A stretch of DNA of 64,000 nt from UBA6623 sp965248235 (GTDB lineage: Bacteria; Acidobacteriota; Terriglobia; Bryobacterales; UBA6623): assembly GCA_965248235.1 (NCBI GenBank), contig CBDFIU010000003.1, positions 1,302,001 to 1,366,000 of the forward strand. The letters run 5' to 3'. The position numbers and the translations under genes are program-made. Position 1 is the stretch's first letter. Each line of letters begins with the position of its first letter. This document shows positions 45,156 to 55,281 of the stretch, in pieces. The notes beneath the pieces are model-generated. The model saw only the letters and a list, made by a program, of their open reading frames with translations. It was not told where the DNA came from and searched no databases.

Positions 45156-45340
45156 CTAACCCGCATTTCTCACCACCTGACGGCCAAGGCACATGACAGG
45201 CCCGCCATGACGTCGTTGCGCTTGCTCGCCGTGCTCACCGTAGGGTTCAAGTACGCCTCCGCGCGCCAAGCGGCGCGCGCCTCGTCCTGAAGGGCCTCTC
45301 ATGCACTTTGCCTCGCCACGTGGTGAGAAACGCGGGCTAA
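45156..45340. repeat. 185-bp inverted-repeat unit (MITE-like)
   Basis: Bounded by a reverse copy (CTAACCCGCATTTCTCACCA at 45156) and a forward copy (GTGGTGAGAAACGCGGGCTAA ending 45340, about) of the dispersed repeat. No coding frame inside. It lies between two convergent genes. It could be a non-autonomous element whose ends are shared with the single copies. Confidence 0.6.
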
Positions 45341-46459
45341 TCACGCCACGCGGTATTTCGCGATCGCTTCCTCATCGAGCTCGACGCCGAGACCTGGTTC
45401 GCTTGGAATATCGAGATAACCATCTTTGGCGACGATCTTCTGCTTGGTCACGAAATCACGCAAGGTAGTCTCTTCCTCGGCGACAAACTCGAGGATGAAC
45501 GAATTCGGGATCGAGTTGAGGAAGTGCAGCGCGGCGGCCACGTTGATGTAGGTCGTGAAGCCGTGGTTCACGACCGGGACGCCGCGGTCGACGGCGAGCG
45601 AGGCTACCTTCATGGCTTCGGTGAAACCGCCAACGCGGGTCAGGTCAACTTGGATGATATCGACGCGACCGCGGTCCATCAGCTCGATGAATGACGAGCG
45701 GTTGCTTTCTTCTTCCCCGGCGGCGATGCGGATGTCGGTAGCTTCGGCGAGCTTGCGGTAGCCCTCGTAGTCGTCGGGCAGCAACGGCTCCTCGATCCAA
45801 AAGACGTTGTACTCGGAAAACGCTCGGGCCCGCCGGATCGCCGTTTTAGCGTCCCAAACCAGGCCGGCGTCGACCAGCAGATCGATATCGTCGCCCAGCC
45901 CCTTACGAGCCTCGCGAACCAAGGCGATGTCGGTCTTCTCATCCTCGCCCATCGGTTCCCAGCCGAACTTAACGGCCGTGAATCCGCGGTCGCGGAAGCG
46001 CTCGGCGAGCTCCCTGGTCTTGGCGGGGGTCGGTCCCCAAAGCATGCTCGCGTAAGGGCGGATCTTCTTGTGAAATCCGCCGCCGAGAAGCTTCCAGATA
46101 GGCTGTCCGAGAGCCTTGCCCTTGATGTCCCATAGCGCCAAATCGATGCCGCTGATGGCGTGAAAGCCGACCCCGCGACGGCCTCCATAGGTATTGTTGC
46201 GGTACATCTTGTACCACAAGCGTTCGGTTTCGAAGGGGTCTTCGCCGACGACAAGCTCGCGGAGCCCGCAGGTCACGCTGTGCGAATAGGGTCCTTCGAT
46301 GGCGCCTTTAACCGCGAGCGGAGCTGAATCGACTTCGCCGATGCCGGTGATGCCGGCGTCGGTCGAAACTTTGACGATCAGGGCGTCCTGACCGCTGTCG
46401 CATAGCTGCTTGACATCGGGAAGGCGTAGATAGATGGCTTCAACATCGGTGATTTTCAT
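45341..46459 (-). CDS. Mandelate racemase/enolase-superfamily enzyme
   Basis: 372 residues. Capping domain first (KITDVEAIYLRLPDVKQLCD), then a TIM barrel with AVKFGWEP (K-x-G base position), metal ligands Asp in DLLVDAGLVW, Glu in VFWIEEPLLP and Glu in AAGEEESN, and VNHGFTTYI (His). This matches the mandelate racemase subgroup: acid-sugar dehydratases and related enzymes. Substrate unknown. Isolated on the minus strand. Confidence 0.85.
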   Translation of the reverse strand: MKITDVEAIYLRLPDVKQLCDSGQDALIVKVSTDAGITGIGEVDSAPLAVKGAIEGPYSHSVTCGLRELVVGEDPFETERLWYKMYRNNTYGGRRGVGFHAISGIDLALWDIKGKALGQPIWKLLGGGFHKKIRPYASMLWGPTPAKTRELAERFRDRGFTAVKFGWEPMGEDEKTDIALVREARKGLGDDIDLLVDAGLVWDAKTAIRRARAFSEYNVFWIEEPLLPDDYEGYRKLAEATDIRIAAGEEESNRSSFIELMDRGRVDIIQVDLTRVGGFTEAMKVASLAVDRGVPVVNHGFTTYINVAAALHFLNSIPNSFILEFVAEEETTLRDFVTKQKIVAKDGYLDIPSEPGLGVELDEEAIAKYRVA

Positions 46460-47071
46460 AGGGATCCGTGAGTCCTTGGCTTCCGTAAGCGTGGGTTCAC
46501 ATTATCAGCGATCGGGGAAGTGCGCCGCACGGTCCGGCATGGGCCGCGGATGGGGACGATCGCGGCGCCTCGGCTGTGTTCTCGAACAGAGGTCTTGCGC
46601 ACTCGGTTCGCCGGATGGCGATCAATGCGGATTTGGCGCCTTTTTGTTGGAAAAGAAAGCGGCTTTTCGCGCCGAGTCGAAGAAATATCCGCTTTCAAAG
46701 CTGCTTTTCGGGGCTTGCGCACGCGGCCTTACACGGGCGGCGTCTCCCCATCGGTCGCGGCGCGACCCTATCCCTCGACTCGCGTTGGGGGAAACACCTG
46801 CGTTGAGGTACTAATCTCTCCAAGGGGGCGCGGCTGTCGATAGTTCTTCGGTTTGCCTCGCCACGCGATGAGAAAGCGGGGTAGGGGTTAGGGGGGGTTA
46901 GGGTGGAAACGGGGCGAAGAGGGCGAACCGATGGAATGAATCGGCTTGTATGCCCGAGTTCGCGAGACATCGCAAGGCGGCAATCCAGACCCGCCCCGAT
47001 GACTCGGGGCGCGGCAAGCGTGGACGCTCACGCCACGTAAAGCACCGCGGCGTGAGCGGGGTGGTTCCGAG
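46460..47071. other. Gene-free 610 bp with repeat copy e and a G-run tract
   Basis: No supported gene. Contains a plus-orientation copy of the dispersed repeat (46852-46880) leading straight into a G-rich tract GGGGTAGGGGTTAGG... (46878-46906) with four runs of three or more G. Confidence 0.5.
46852..46880 (+). repeat. Dispersed GAGAAA-type repeat, copy e
   Basis: TTTGCCTCGCCACGCGATGA followed by GAAAGCGGGG. Same order of blocks as the copy at 45307-45340. Confidence 0.6.
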
Positions 47072-49174
47072 TCAGAACTGTAGGTTCTCCATGGCTTCGT
47101 TGAGCTGCTTGCGCAGCTCGTCGGTTTCGACGCGCAGCGCGGCGCGGCGGTCGCGGAGCGTGACGAGTTCGCCTTCTTGGCGCGAAAGCTTATCGGCGTA
47201 TTCCATGACGCGCTGTTGCTGCCCGGCTACCGAGCGCAGCGTCGAAATGTTGCTGCGTAGGCGGCTCTGGTCTTGCACCATCTCGTTCAATTGCTGATCA
47301 AGCCGCTGGAGTCTCTTGTCGTTGTCGGCGATCTGACGCTTGAGATCGCCGATTTGCCCGAGCTTTTCGCGGTTGGCCTCGTCCAGAGTCTTGTTTGAAA
47401 CGTAGGAAAAGATTTGGTCGGGCGTGAGGTTGGTGACGGCGATTTGCTCGGAATAGATCCGCTCTTCGGTAATGGGAAACTTCTTCGTTTCGCCGGCTTC
47501 GACGGCAACCTCGAAGCGATAGGAGTTGGCGGTCTTCTCGGCCGGCTTCATATCGACGAGCTTGTATTGCCTTCGGGCGGGGTGTTCAATGATGACGGTT
47601 TTGGCTTCCGCGTCGACGTTGTGAATGGTGAAAGTCTTGGTTTCGAGTCGCGCGCGTCGCAGCGTGAGGATGCCGCGACGGAGGTGAAACTCGCTGAGCA
47701 ATTTATTCGAGCTGTCGAAGGCGGGTGTGATGCGGGTGCCTAGATCGACCGCGTAGCTGATGAGCCGTTTGTCGCCCGTCTTGACGGTCTCCATCAAGGC
47801 CTCGCCGGCGTAGGAGCCCGCGTCGTAGACGGTGATCGCGCCGCCGTCCAATGTGCTGCCGGTCTCGTTGGTCATCTCGACGGCGTTGAGGGGATGTTGC
47901 GAGGCGTTGCCTTGGTCGTAGATCAGCAGGCGGCGGGCCTTGATTTCCTCCCGCAAGAAAGGCAGCATGGCCGACTCGCCTTTGCGGATCGTCACCGGTT
48001 TATCGATTCTGTATTCGAAGAGCTCGCCCAGCTCGGCGCCCACGGCGGCGGCGACGACGGTTGAGCTCATCGAGGAGCGTCCGGGGGCGCGCATGGCTTC
48101 TTGGCCCACCATCGAGTGGGGCTCGGCCGAGGCCACCTGTTGGCGAAAAGCCCGGCCACCCATGTCGAGCGCCGCCATTTCCGACACCTCTCGCTTGTTG
48201 CCCGCGAATTTTCGCTTTGCTTGGTCGCGCCGGGCTTGCGCGACTTCATTCTCTTTGTTGTCGCGTAGTTCATCGACGGCGCCTCCATGAACGACCGGCC
48301 GCCAGGCGCGGTCTTGGGCGAGTTCGACGACCGGGCGGCTGACGTAACGCGGTTCATAGAGGCGGCTGATGAAAGACACCGGCAAGCCCGAGACCAACGA
48401 CATATCGACGTTCGCCCAGTCTTCACCAGACGTGTTGTCAACGATGGCCCAGCCCTCGATCAGGGGCGTTCCGTCCGGGCCGAAGACCAAGCGGTAGCTG
48501 CTTTTCCAGATCGGGGTTGGAACGACATAATTGACGGCCACCTCGCTCGCGCCGCCTCCCGATTCGATCGTCACACTGCGTTTATCGAGACTACGGGAAC
48601 GGGCGAGCACTTGCAGGTAGTCCTGAAACTGTTCCTGCATCTTGGGGTCGACGAACCTGAGGCCGGCGGCGGCGGCGGGGTCCACGGTTTGGAACTCGCC
48701 GTTTTCCATCAACAGGATCACTTCGAGGCGTTCGGCTTGGCGATCAGTGGCGGGGGTTCGGCGGGCGCTGATGATCGTGCCGTTGACGCGGCCGCGCGAG
48801 AGCCGCAGCTCAATTTGGGTCCCCTTGAACTGATCAAGGATGTCGGCCAAAGTCACTTTAGGGCCAATGCGGAAAGGGAACAACTCCAGGCGTTTGGCAA
48901 GCGGGTCGCTGGAGTCATAGCGCACCGCGGAGACGCCGGTACCGCCGCGTTGCTCCACGGTAAGCGACTTGAGGACGTCATCCATCTCGGTGGCTTTGAA
49001 TTGGAGTTGCGCGTTGTCGCCGGCGGGCACGGTGCCGTTGCGTTGAAAAAAGCCGATGCCGTGTTTGTAGAGCACGACTTTGCTGACTGTTAGGTCGGCG
49101 GCGGCCAGGGGCCCCGCGAGAAGTAATGTGATGACCGAGACGAAAACGAAAGCTGCCAGGCCGCGGATCCGCAT
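47072..49174 (-). CDS. DUF4139-domain exported protein with coiled-coil tail
   Basis: 700 residues, signal peptide AFVFVSVITLLLAGPLAAAD, GGAGGA before the ATG. The DUF4139 body includes VSKVVLYKHGIGFFQRNG at the start, VNYVVPTPIWKSSYRL and FHLRRGILTLRRARLETKTF. The last 120 residues form a long coiled coil (IADNDKRLQRLDQQLNEM..., LVTLRDRRAALRVETDEL). Function not established; members are large secreted proteins in Acidobacteria and Bacteroidetes. Confidence 0.8.
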   Translation of the reverse strand: MRIRGLAAFVFVSVITLLLAGPLAAADLTVSKVVLYKHGIGFFQRNGTVPAGDNAQLQFKATEMDDVLKSLTVEQRGGTGVSAVRYDSSDPLAKRLELFPFRIGPKVTLADILDQFKGTQIELRLSRGRVNGTIISARRTPATDRQAERLEVILLMENGEFQTVDPAAAAGLRFVDPKMQEQFQDYLQVLARSRSLDKRSVTIESGGGASEVAVNYVVPTPIWKSSYRLVFGPDGTPLIEGWAIVDNTSGEDWANVDMSLVSGLPVSFISRLYEPRYVSRPVVELAQDRAWRPVVHGGAVDELRDNKENEVAQARRDQAKRKFAGNKREVSEMAALDMGGRAFRQQVASAEPHSMVGQEAMRAPGRSSMSSTVVAAAVGAELGELFEYRIDKPVTIRKGESAMLPFLREEIKARRLLIYDQGNASQHPLNAVEMTNETGSTLDGGAITVYDAGSYAGEALMETVKTGDKRLISYAVDLGTRITPAFDSSNKLLSEFHLRRGILTLRRARLETKTFTIHNVDAEAKTVIIEHPARRQYKLVDMKPAEKTANSYRFEVAVEAGETKKFPITEERIYSEQIAVTNLTPDQIFSYVSNKTLDEANREKLGQIGDLKRQIADNDKRLQRLDQQLNEMVQDQSRLRSNISTLRSVAGQQQRVMEYADKLSRQEGELVTLRDRRAALRVETDELRKQLNEAMENLQF

Positions 49175-49356
49175 AGATGTCCTCCCTGTAAATAGATACG
49201 TCCGAGCCGAGGCGAACGTGCAGGAGGATTTACCTTACTACCCTTCGACCGCCGAGGCCTTGAACAGGGGCATGTCACCGTGACGGGCGCCGCGTCATGC
49301 CCGGAAACGGGAGCCCCTTCTCGATGGAGCGCCGGCCTGCGCTACAGTCTAAGGAC

Positions 49357-51492
49357 ATGGTGTTTCGCTTGATTTTGCTGCTGACGGCGGCGGTGGTGCT
49401 CTTCGCGCAGTCGGCCGAAAAGCGACCTTTTGATGTCTGGGCGCTGCAACGTTTAGTGCGGTTGTCGGATGCGCAGCTCTCCCCCGACGGCTCGACCGCG
49501 GCCTTCGTCGGCGCGCGCGTTTCGTTGGGGGCCAACGAGATCGAAAAGCATATCTATACAATTCCGCTGACGGGAGGCGACGCGGCCCGCATTACGTTCC
49601 ATGGCAAATCGAATACACGGCCGCGTTGGTCGCCGGATTCGCGAACGATAGCTTTCGTCTCCGACCGCGGCGGGACTTCTCAAATTTGGCTGATGGACCC
49701 TGACGGTGAGAACGCCCGCCAAATCACCGATGTCGCGGGTGAAGCCGACGGTGTGTTGTTTTCACCCGACGGCCGACAGGTGATCTTCGCCAGTCGTGTC
49801 TATCCCGACTGCGGAGCGGACAATGCCTGCAATCAAGAGCGTTTGCAACAGCGGGACGACGACCCGGTCAAGGCCAAGGTCTACGACGGTCTGCTCTATC
49901 GGCATTGGGATGAGTGGGCCGACGGACGGCGGCGACGTCTTTTCGTTCTCAATATTGACGGGCGCCAAGACGCCGAAACCGGTCCGGAAGCGAACGAACC
50001 GCGTGCCTTAACGCCGGCGAAATTCGACGTCCCGCCGTTTTCTCTGGGTGGGCCCGACGGTTACGACGTGTCGCCCGACGGCTTCGAGATGTGTTTCACG
50101 ATGAACGCGCAGGACTCGCCGTCGACCAGCACCAACAGTGACTTATATGTTGTCCCGATCGAGGGCGGGGAAGCGGTTGCCATCACGTCGAACCTTGCCG
50201 CCGATACTTCGCCGGTCTATTCGCCGGATGGTAATTACATCGCCTATCGGGCGCAGCAGCGGGCCGGATTCGAGAGCGACCGTATTCGGCTGATGGTTTT
50301 CAACCGCGGCACGGGCGAGGTGACGAGCCTAACCGAGACGCTCGACCGGCCAGTGACCGGCATCACCTGGTCTCCCGACTCCGCGAGGCTTTTCTTCACG
50401 GCGGAAGATCGCGGGCGCGAGCCGGTCTACACCGTTCCAGTCGAGGGCGGCGGCATTCGGGTGGCGGTTTTCGGCGATGCTCATCACTCGGATGTTCAAC
50501 TGCTCCCCGACGGGCAGTCGATCGTGTACGCGGGCCACAGCGGCTCACATCCGGTCGAGATTTTTCGGGGTTATTCATCGGGGGGGCCGCCCGAGCAATT
50601 GACCCGTCTCAACCAAGCCGTCCTCGATGAGTACGAAACGACCGAGCTTGAGGAAGTGACCTACGAGAGCGCGGATGGTGTCTCGATTTCCGGGTTCGAA
50701 GTCAAGCCGCCGGGTTTCAATTTTGAAAAAGAATATCCGCTGTTGGTGTTGATCCGCGGCGGGCCGCAAGGCGCTTGGGGCGAGAGTTGGAGCTATCGCT
50801 GGAACGCGCAAGTGTTGGCCGGGGCCGGGTATGTCGTCTTCATGCCGAACCCGCGCGGCTCGACCGGTTACGGGCAGGCCTTCACCGACGCGATTACCGG
50901 CGAGTGGGGCGGCATGGTGTACGAAGATATTCTCTCGGGTGTCGATTACCTGCTGCGGCGGCCCTATATTGACTCCAATAAGGTTGTCGCCGCGGGTGGG
51001 TCCTACGGCGGCTACATGGTCAACTGGATCCTCGGCCACACCGACCGCTTCCAAGCCGTCGTTTCGCACGCGGGTATTTACGACCTGACGAGTTTCTTCG
51101 GCGCGACCGAAGAGCTGTGGTTTCCGTTATGGGAGTTCCGCGGGCCGCCGTGGGAAAATCAAGAAATGTACGGGAAGTGGTCGCCGGCGACATTCGTCAA
51201 GCATTTCAATACGCCGACGTTGGTGATTCACGGGCAACAGGATTTTCGTGTCCCCGCGGATCAGGGGATGCAGCTCTTCACGGCGTTGCAGTTGAAAGAG
51301 GTGCCGTCACGGTTTATTTACTATCCCGACGAAGGTCACTGGATCTTGAAGCCGCGCAACAGTGTGCATTGGTATCAGAACGTGATCGATTGGTTGGGGC
51401 AATGGGTCGAGCGGCCCCATCGCCGGCGTCGGCGGAAAGAGTTTCGCCCGACCTTCTCCCCAGAGGCGGAGGCGGGGACCGCGCAGCCCTGA
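49357..51492 (+). CDS. S9-family serine peptidase (prolyl oligopeptidase type), exported
   Basis: 711 residues from ATG 49357, which opens a signal peptide (VFRLILLLTAAVVLFAQSAE); AAGGA lies just upstream and the longer frame has no leader. N-terminal seven-bladed propeller with WD40-like/TolB repeats (RWSPDSRTIAFVSDRGG, VYSPDGNYIAYRAQ). C-terminal peptidase with AAGGSYGGYMVNW (Ser), QQDFRVPADQG (Asp) and PDEGHWI (His). S9C-like aminopeptidase or dipeptidyl-peptidase acting in the periplasm. Confidence 0.9.
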   Translation: MVFRLILLLTAAVVLFAQSAEKRPFDVWALQRLVRLSDAQLSPDGSTAAFVGARVSLGANEIEKHIYTIPLTGGDAARITFHGKSNTRPRWSPDSRTIAFVSDRGGTSQIWLMDPDGENARQITDVAGEADGVLFSPDGRQVIFASRVYPDCGADNACNQERLQQRDDDPVKAKVYDGLLYRHWDEWADGRRRRLFVLNIDGRQDAETGPEANEPRALTPAKFDVPPFSLGGPDGYDVSPDGFEMCFTMNAQDSPSTSTNSDLYVVPIEGGEAVAITSNLAADTSPVYSPDGNYIAYRAQQRAGFESDRIRLMVFNRGTGEVTSLTETLDRPVTGITWSPDSARLFFTAEDRGREPVYTVPVEGGGIRVAVFGDAHHSDVQLLPDGQSIVYAGHSGSHPVEIFRGYSSGGPPEQLTRLNQAVLDEYETTELEEVTYESADGVSISGFEVKPPGFNFEKEYPLLVLIRGGPQGAWGESWSYRWNAQVLAGAGYVVFMPNPRGSTGYGQAFTDAITGEWGGMVYEDILSGVDYLLRRPYIDSNKVVAAGGSYGGYMVNWILGHTDRFQAVVSHAGIYDLTSFFGATEELWFPLWEFRGPPWENQEMYGKWSPATFVKHFNTPTLVIHGQQDFRVPADQGMQLFTALQLKEVPSRFIYYPDEGHWILKPRNSVHWYQNVIDWLGQWVERPHRRRRRKEFRPTFSPEAEAGTAQP

Positions 51493-51610
51493 GGGGTGGG
51501 TTCTTTCCGCTTCGTGTTTCGACGTTACCGAGGCCCACCCCGGGGAATCACGCCTCGATTTGCGAATAAGCGGGGCCGGACGAGGGGGATCTTCTGGAGG
51601 AGACGACACA

Positions 51611-51940
51611 ATGATTGTGCGCAATACGGCGTCTCGGGCGGTTTTCCACCCCGAAAAGATGGGGAAGGCCGACTTGGCTTCGACCGAGCATCTTTTCGCC
51701 GGGCTGAATGCGTTCGAGCCCGGACAGCAGCACAAGCTGCATACTCATGCCGGACAAGACAAGCTCTATTTCGTCGTCGAAGGGGAAGGTGATGTAACGG
51801 TCGGCGAAGAGACGGCTCGCGTTCGCGAAGGAGACTTGGTCGCGGCCCGGGCCGGCGAAGAGCACGCACTGTCGAATCCGGGTCCCGAACGGCTGATCGT
51901 GATGGTCGTGATGGCTCCGCCGCCGGGCGGGAGAGGGTAG
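51611..51940 (+). CDS. Cupin-domain protein
   Basis: 109 residues with a single cupin_2 barrel: QQHKLHTHAGQDKLYFVVEGEGDV (metal ligands His, His, and a Lys/Glu region) and GDLVAARAGEEHALSNPG (second motif with His). GGAGGAG precedes the ATG. Such small cupins bind a metal and a small ligand; role unassigned. It follows the peptidase by about 120 bp. Confidence 0.85.
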   Translation: MIVRNTASRAVFHPEKMGKADLASTEHLFAGLNAFEPGQQHKLHTHAGQDKLYFVVEGEGDVTVGEETARVREGDLVAARAGEEHALSNPGPERLIVMVVMAPPPGGRG

Positions 51941-52116
51941 GCGATTGCGAGACCGCGGCGCGTCTTAACGGAACGGGATGGGAGAAGGTTTGAGTACTGG
52001 AACTTGGCTGTGGTAATCTATTTTTGCGCCCACGATGGTTCCTGGACGTCGTGATCTGAAACGCGGCGGCGGAAAACGTTGCAATGGCAGCTTCCGCGCT
52101 ACGACTTAACAATGCC

Positions 52117-52275
52117 ATGAGTAGCTTTTGGTACATTTTTGTGCCGGCCGTCCTTTTAGGTGTCATTTTTTACGGCTACAACAGCGGCGGGTTTGTGGCG
52201 GACAGGATCAAAGGCATCATCGATCCGCTGATGAAATTGGGCGGCGCAATCTTGAATTTCATCTTTGGAATCTAG
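52117..52275 (+). CDS. Small membrane protein
   Basis: 52 residues from ATG 52117 (an upstream ATG at 52084 is in frame). One strongly hydrophobic helix, SSFWYIFVPAVLLGVIFYGY, then GGFVADRIKGIIDPLMKLGG and another short hydrophobic end. No family recognised. A possible terminator follows at 52313-52330. Confidence 0.5.
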   Translation: MSSFWYIFVPAVLLGVIFYGYNSGGFVADRIKGIIDPLMKLGGAILNFIFGI

Positions 52276-52312
52276 AGCGCCGGCCCGGCTAAGCCGAGCT
52301 AGGCCCGCGCAG

Positions 52313-52330
52313 AAGTCTCGCGGGACTTTT
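52313..52330 (+). terminator. Short hairpin with T run
   Basis: AAGTCT-CGCG-GGACTT followed by TT: six pairs, one G-U, tetraloop CGCG. Weak, but placed just after the small membrane gene. Confidence 0.35.
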
Positions 52331-52572
52331 GTAACGGCCGGTCATCTGAACAAGAACCCTTCTTGGGAGTTGGTACGGGCCGACTATTCCCTTCGCCGTG
52401 CCTGTTTGCGATGATGGATGTGGTTTAACGGGAGAGCGGTACCCCTCGTCCGAACCTGTCCCCTCGGTGGCAAGCGTCGTTTCCCAGAGGAGAGGACGAA
52501 GACTGGTGCCAACGTTGCGCGGGGAACAGTCTCGCCGGGCCGTGAAACGGCACTCCGAAGAAGCGAGCAAGG

Positions 52573-54763
52573 ATGGCCATGGCGCGATCTCGCCCTGGAT
52601 TTGTCGCTCTACTGCTATGGACCGTTTTCGTGCCGACCGCCTCGCGGGCACAGGACTTCGACCCCGCCCCGGCTTGGCCTCTTTGCGGGCGAATTGCCGC
52701 GACACCGCCGGCGGGTTGGGTTGAGGCCGACGGCTGCCCCGGCGATCGATGGGGGAATAGCAACTTCACCGGTTCACCGATCGCCTCGCCCTTCGGCCCA
52801 CGTCCGCCGGCGTCGGAGGACGACCGTTACGATTTCCACCGCGGCCTCGACATCGCCACGCCCGAAGGCACGCCGGTCTTTGCCATTGCCGACGGCATCG
52901 TAAAGATCGCGGGGGATCACGCAAGCTATTTCGACCCGCTGGTCCAATTGCGCCACTATCGGCCCGGTGAAACTTCCCGCGGCACGGTGGTTGCTACAAC
53001 AGCAACTACATGCACTTAAGCCAAGCCCTGGTCGTGGTGGATGCGACGGTCAGCAAAGGCGACCTGATCGGCTACTCGGGAAAAAGCGCGAGCAACTTCC
53101 AGCACCTGCATTTCGAAATCCGAAACGCCCCGGGATTTGACCCGTCGAGCCGTTGGCAGCGAGATTGTATTCATCCGGTCGGCGTGCTTCCGTATAGCAG
53201 CACGGCGGTTCCGACCATCACGTTTGACTCGGTCGGCGCGCCGAGTTCCACCAACCCGATCGTCCAACTGACCGTGAACACGTCGCGCATCGACATCGAA
53301 CGCATCGAGCTGACTCTCTTTGACGCGGCAGGCGATCCGATCACGCAGCCCGGCAATACCGCGGACGCGAAAGGGTGCAACGTTTCGCCGTCGTGGTTCG
53401 GCATGAATGATTGGAACTTTCAGTACAGCCACAAGAACAGCACGAACTTCCCTTGGGAAAGCTTCGGGGCCGGCGGCGCGAACGAATGCCCCTATCACGC
53501 CGACCATCCGACAAATTACTCCGCGCACGTCCACTTGGATCGTCAATTGCCGCTCTATCCTCTGGTCGGGGAATTCAACGGTGTGGAGATTCGGCCGACA
53601 AAGTACACCGAAAACAACTACAACCTGAACCTCACTTTCAAGGAATTGGTCGGGCCCGCGACGTGTATTGAAGCGAAGGTCCACCAAGCGTCCGGCGGGA
53701 CCACGACCGCCACTTGGGGCGACTGTTCCGGGTCGGGCGATCCGCCCGCGTACACTGATTTCTTGATCAGCGGCGAGACGCGTTTCGCGGGGACGCAGCA
53801 GGGGACCTATGCCGACACGGCCGCGCAAAACGAAGGAAATGTCGAGGTCATCACGGAGAGAGAGAGCGGCGGCAAACCGAAGAACCGCTACAGCTTCGCC
53901 GACCACGAATGGACCGCCGACATCGGCGCCGGCGGCGGCATCGTCACGGTGTGGATCGACGCTTGGACGACGCCTTCGGCCGACGGCGACCTATTTGAGT
54001 TGACAGCCGGCGGGTCGAGCGATGTTCTTGTTCTCGACAAGACCGCGGATAACGATACCTACCAAACTCTCGCGCTGCCCTCGGGCGCCGCCGGAATTTT
54101 GAGCCTTCGCTTGCGCGACACCGACCAAAGCACGGGCGCGCGGTCGTTGGACTCCGTGACGATCGACCATCTCTTTGTTCGGGTCGAAAGTCCCACGAAC
54201 CTCGATCCGCCCGCCGCCCCAACGGGTGTGAGCGCGCGGCTTTGTCCGCGAGCAGTGCCGAAGTGACTTGGAATCACACGGGTGACACCGAATCCGGTTT
54301 CCAGGTCGAACGGCAAACACAGAACGTCGACTTGAGTTGGGGCGCATGGACCGCCGCCGGCATGGCGGTCGCCGACGCGGTGTCGTTCACCGACAGCGGG
54401 TTGCTTTCCCAAGCGACGTATCGTTACCGCGTCTCCGCGACCAACGCGGCGGGCGATTCCGTCTGGGCGGAATCGGGTGAAATTACGACTCCGCTCGGAT
54501 TGACGGCCGATGCCGCCGGCTACAAGCAAAAGGGTTGGCAGTATGTCGATGTGAGCTGGTCGGGCGCTCCCGCTGGCTTTGTCGACGTTTTCCGGGATGA
54601 CGGCAGCGGCGCCCTTCGCGTGGGCTCACCCGCCGCCGGCGCGAGCCCTGGCGGTGTTTTCACCGACGGGCCAATTGCCAAAGGCCGGGCGCAATACGTT
54701 TACCAAGTCTGCGTCGCCGGCGACGCCGGAAACTGCTCTTCGACGATCACGGTCACTTTCTAG
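52573..54763 (+). pseudogene. Secreted M23-peptidase/fibronectin-type protein, split by two frameshifts
   Basis: Three frames join into one protein of about 730 residues. Frame one: signal peptide (SRPGFVALLLWTVFVPTASRAQ) and the first half of an M23 domain (YDFHRGLDIATPEGTPVFAIADG). A shift near 52990 leads to frame two with GCYNSNYMHLSQAL, GDLIGYSGKS and HLHFEIRNAPG, the second M23 metal/catalytic part, then beta-rich regions. A second shift near 54230 leads to fibronectin III-like repeats (YRYRVSATNAAGDSVWAESG). M23 enzymes cut peptidoglycan cross-bridges. Sequencing error is as likely as real decay. Confidence 0.75.
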
Positions 54764-55034
54764 CCCCAGCGCGAGGCTTGTCTCAAGGCCTGTCCGTTGC
54801 GCGGCGGCCTCGGGTGTGTCGCCGGGAAACCGGCCCTCAATGGACCGGCCTATTCGCGAACCCAGGCCCGGTAAACCGGGGTCAACCAGCGGTGACCCGG
54901 GCTGAGCGCGGACTTCTGTCCGTGCTTCTGCTTTTATTGCTCGCATGGCGGGAGGGGCTTCCGCATTTGTGTTGCACACGCTTTGGGCGAGGGTGCGGCG
55001 TTCTCCGCTAGAATAGTCGGGTAAGGTTAAATCC
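54764..55034. promoter_or_regulatory. Intergenic with GC-rich palindromes and a TAGAAT box
   Basis: Contains imperfect palindromes (such as CCGGCCCTCAATGGACCGG) and TAGAAT at 55009-55014, 21 bp before the ATG of the small basic protein. Confidence 0.35.
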
Positions 55035-55169
55035 ATGGCTGCAAAAGACAAGCTCTACCAATCCGAGTCGGCCGGCAGCGGGACGTTTCGGATTTCCAAA
55101 CCGAAGCGCAAACCCACCAAGCTGCGCCAGTCTCGCGTCAAGAAGCCCCAGCGCGGCGCCCGCAAGTAG
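55035..55169 (+). CDS. 44-residue basic protein
   Basis: MAAKDKLYQSESAGSGTFRI followed by SKPKRKPTKLRQSRVKKPQR and a short tail; nearly one third Lys/Arg. A TAGAAT box and GTAAGGTT lie upstream of the ATG. The stretch SAGSGTF...KRKPTKL is loosely like ribosomal protein bL33 (SAGTGHFY...RTKPEKL), but it lacks the rest. I do not assign a function. It is convergent with the sulfatase gene. Confidence 0.55.
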   Translation: MAAKDKLYQSESAGSGTFRISKPKRKPTKLRQSRVKKPQRGARK

Positions 55170-55281
55170 AAATCCCTCCAATCCGTCGGTCCCCGGGGGC
55201 ATGCCGCGGTTTCGGCATTCCGTTGTGCCGGCCGGAAGCGAAAACGGTGGAACAGCCCGTTGCCATGAATTCGTGAACGGT

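Noticed and set aside
46878..46906. TTAGGG runs as a true telomere
   Set aside because: Interior position with chromosomal genes on both sides and only two TTAGGG units.
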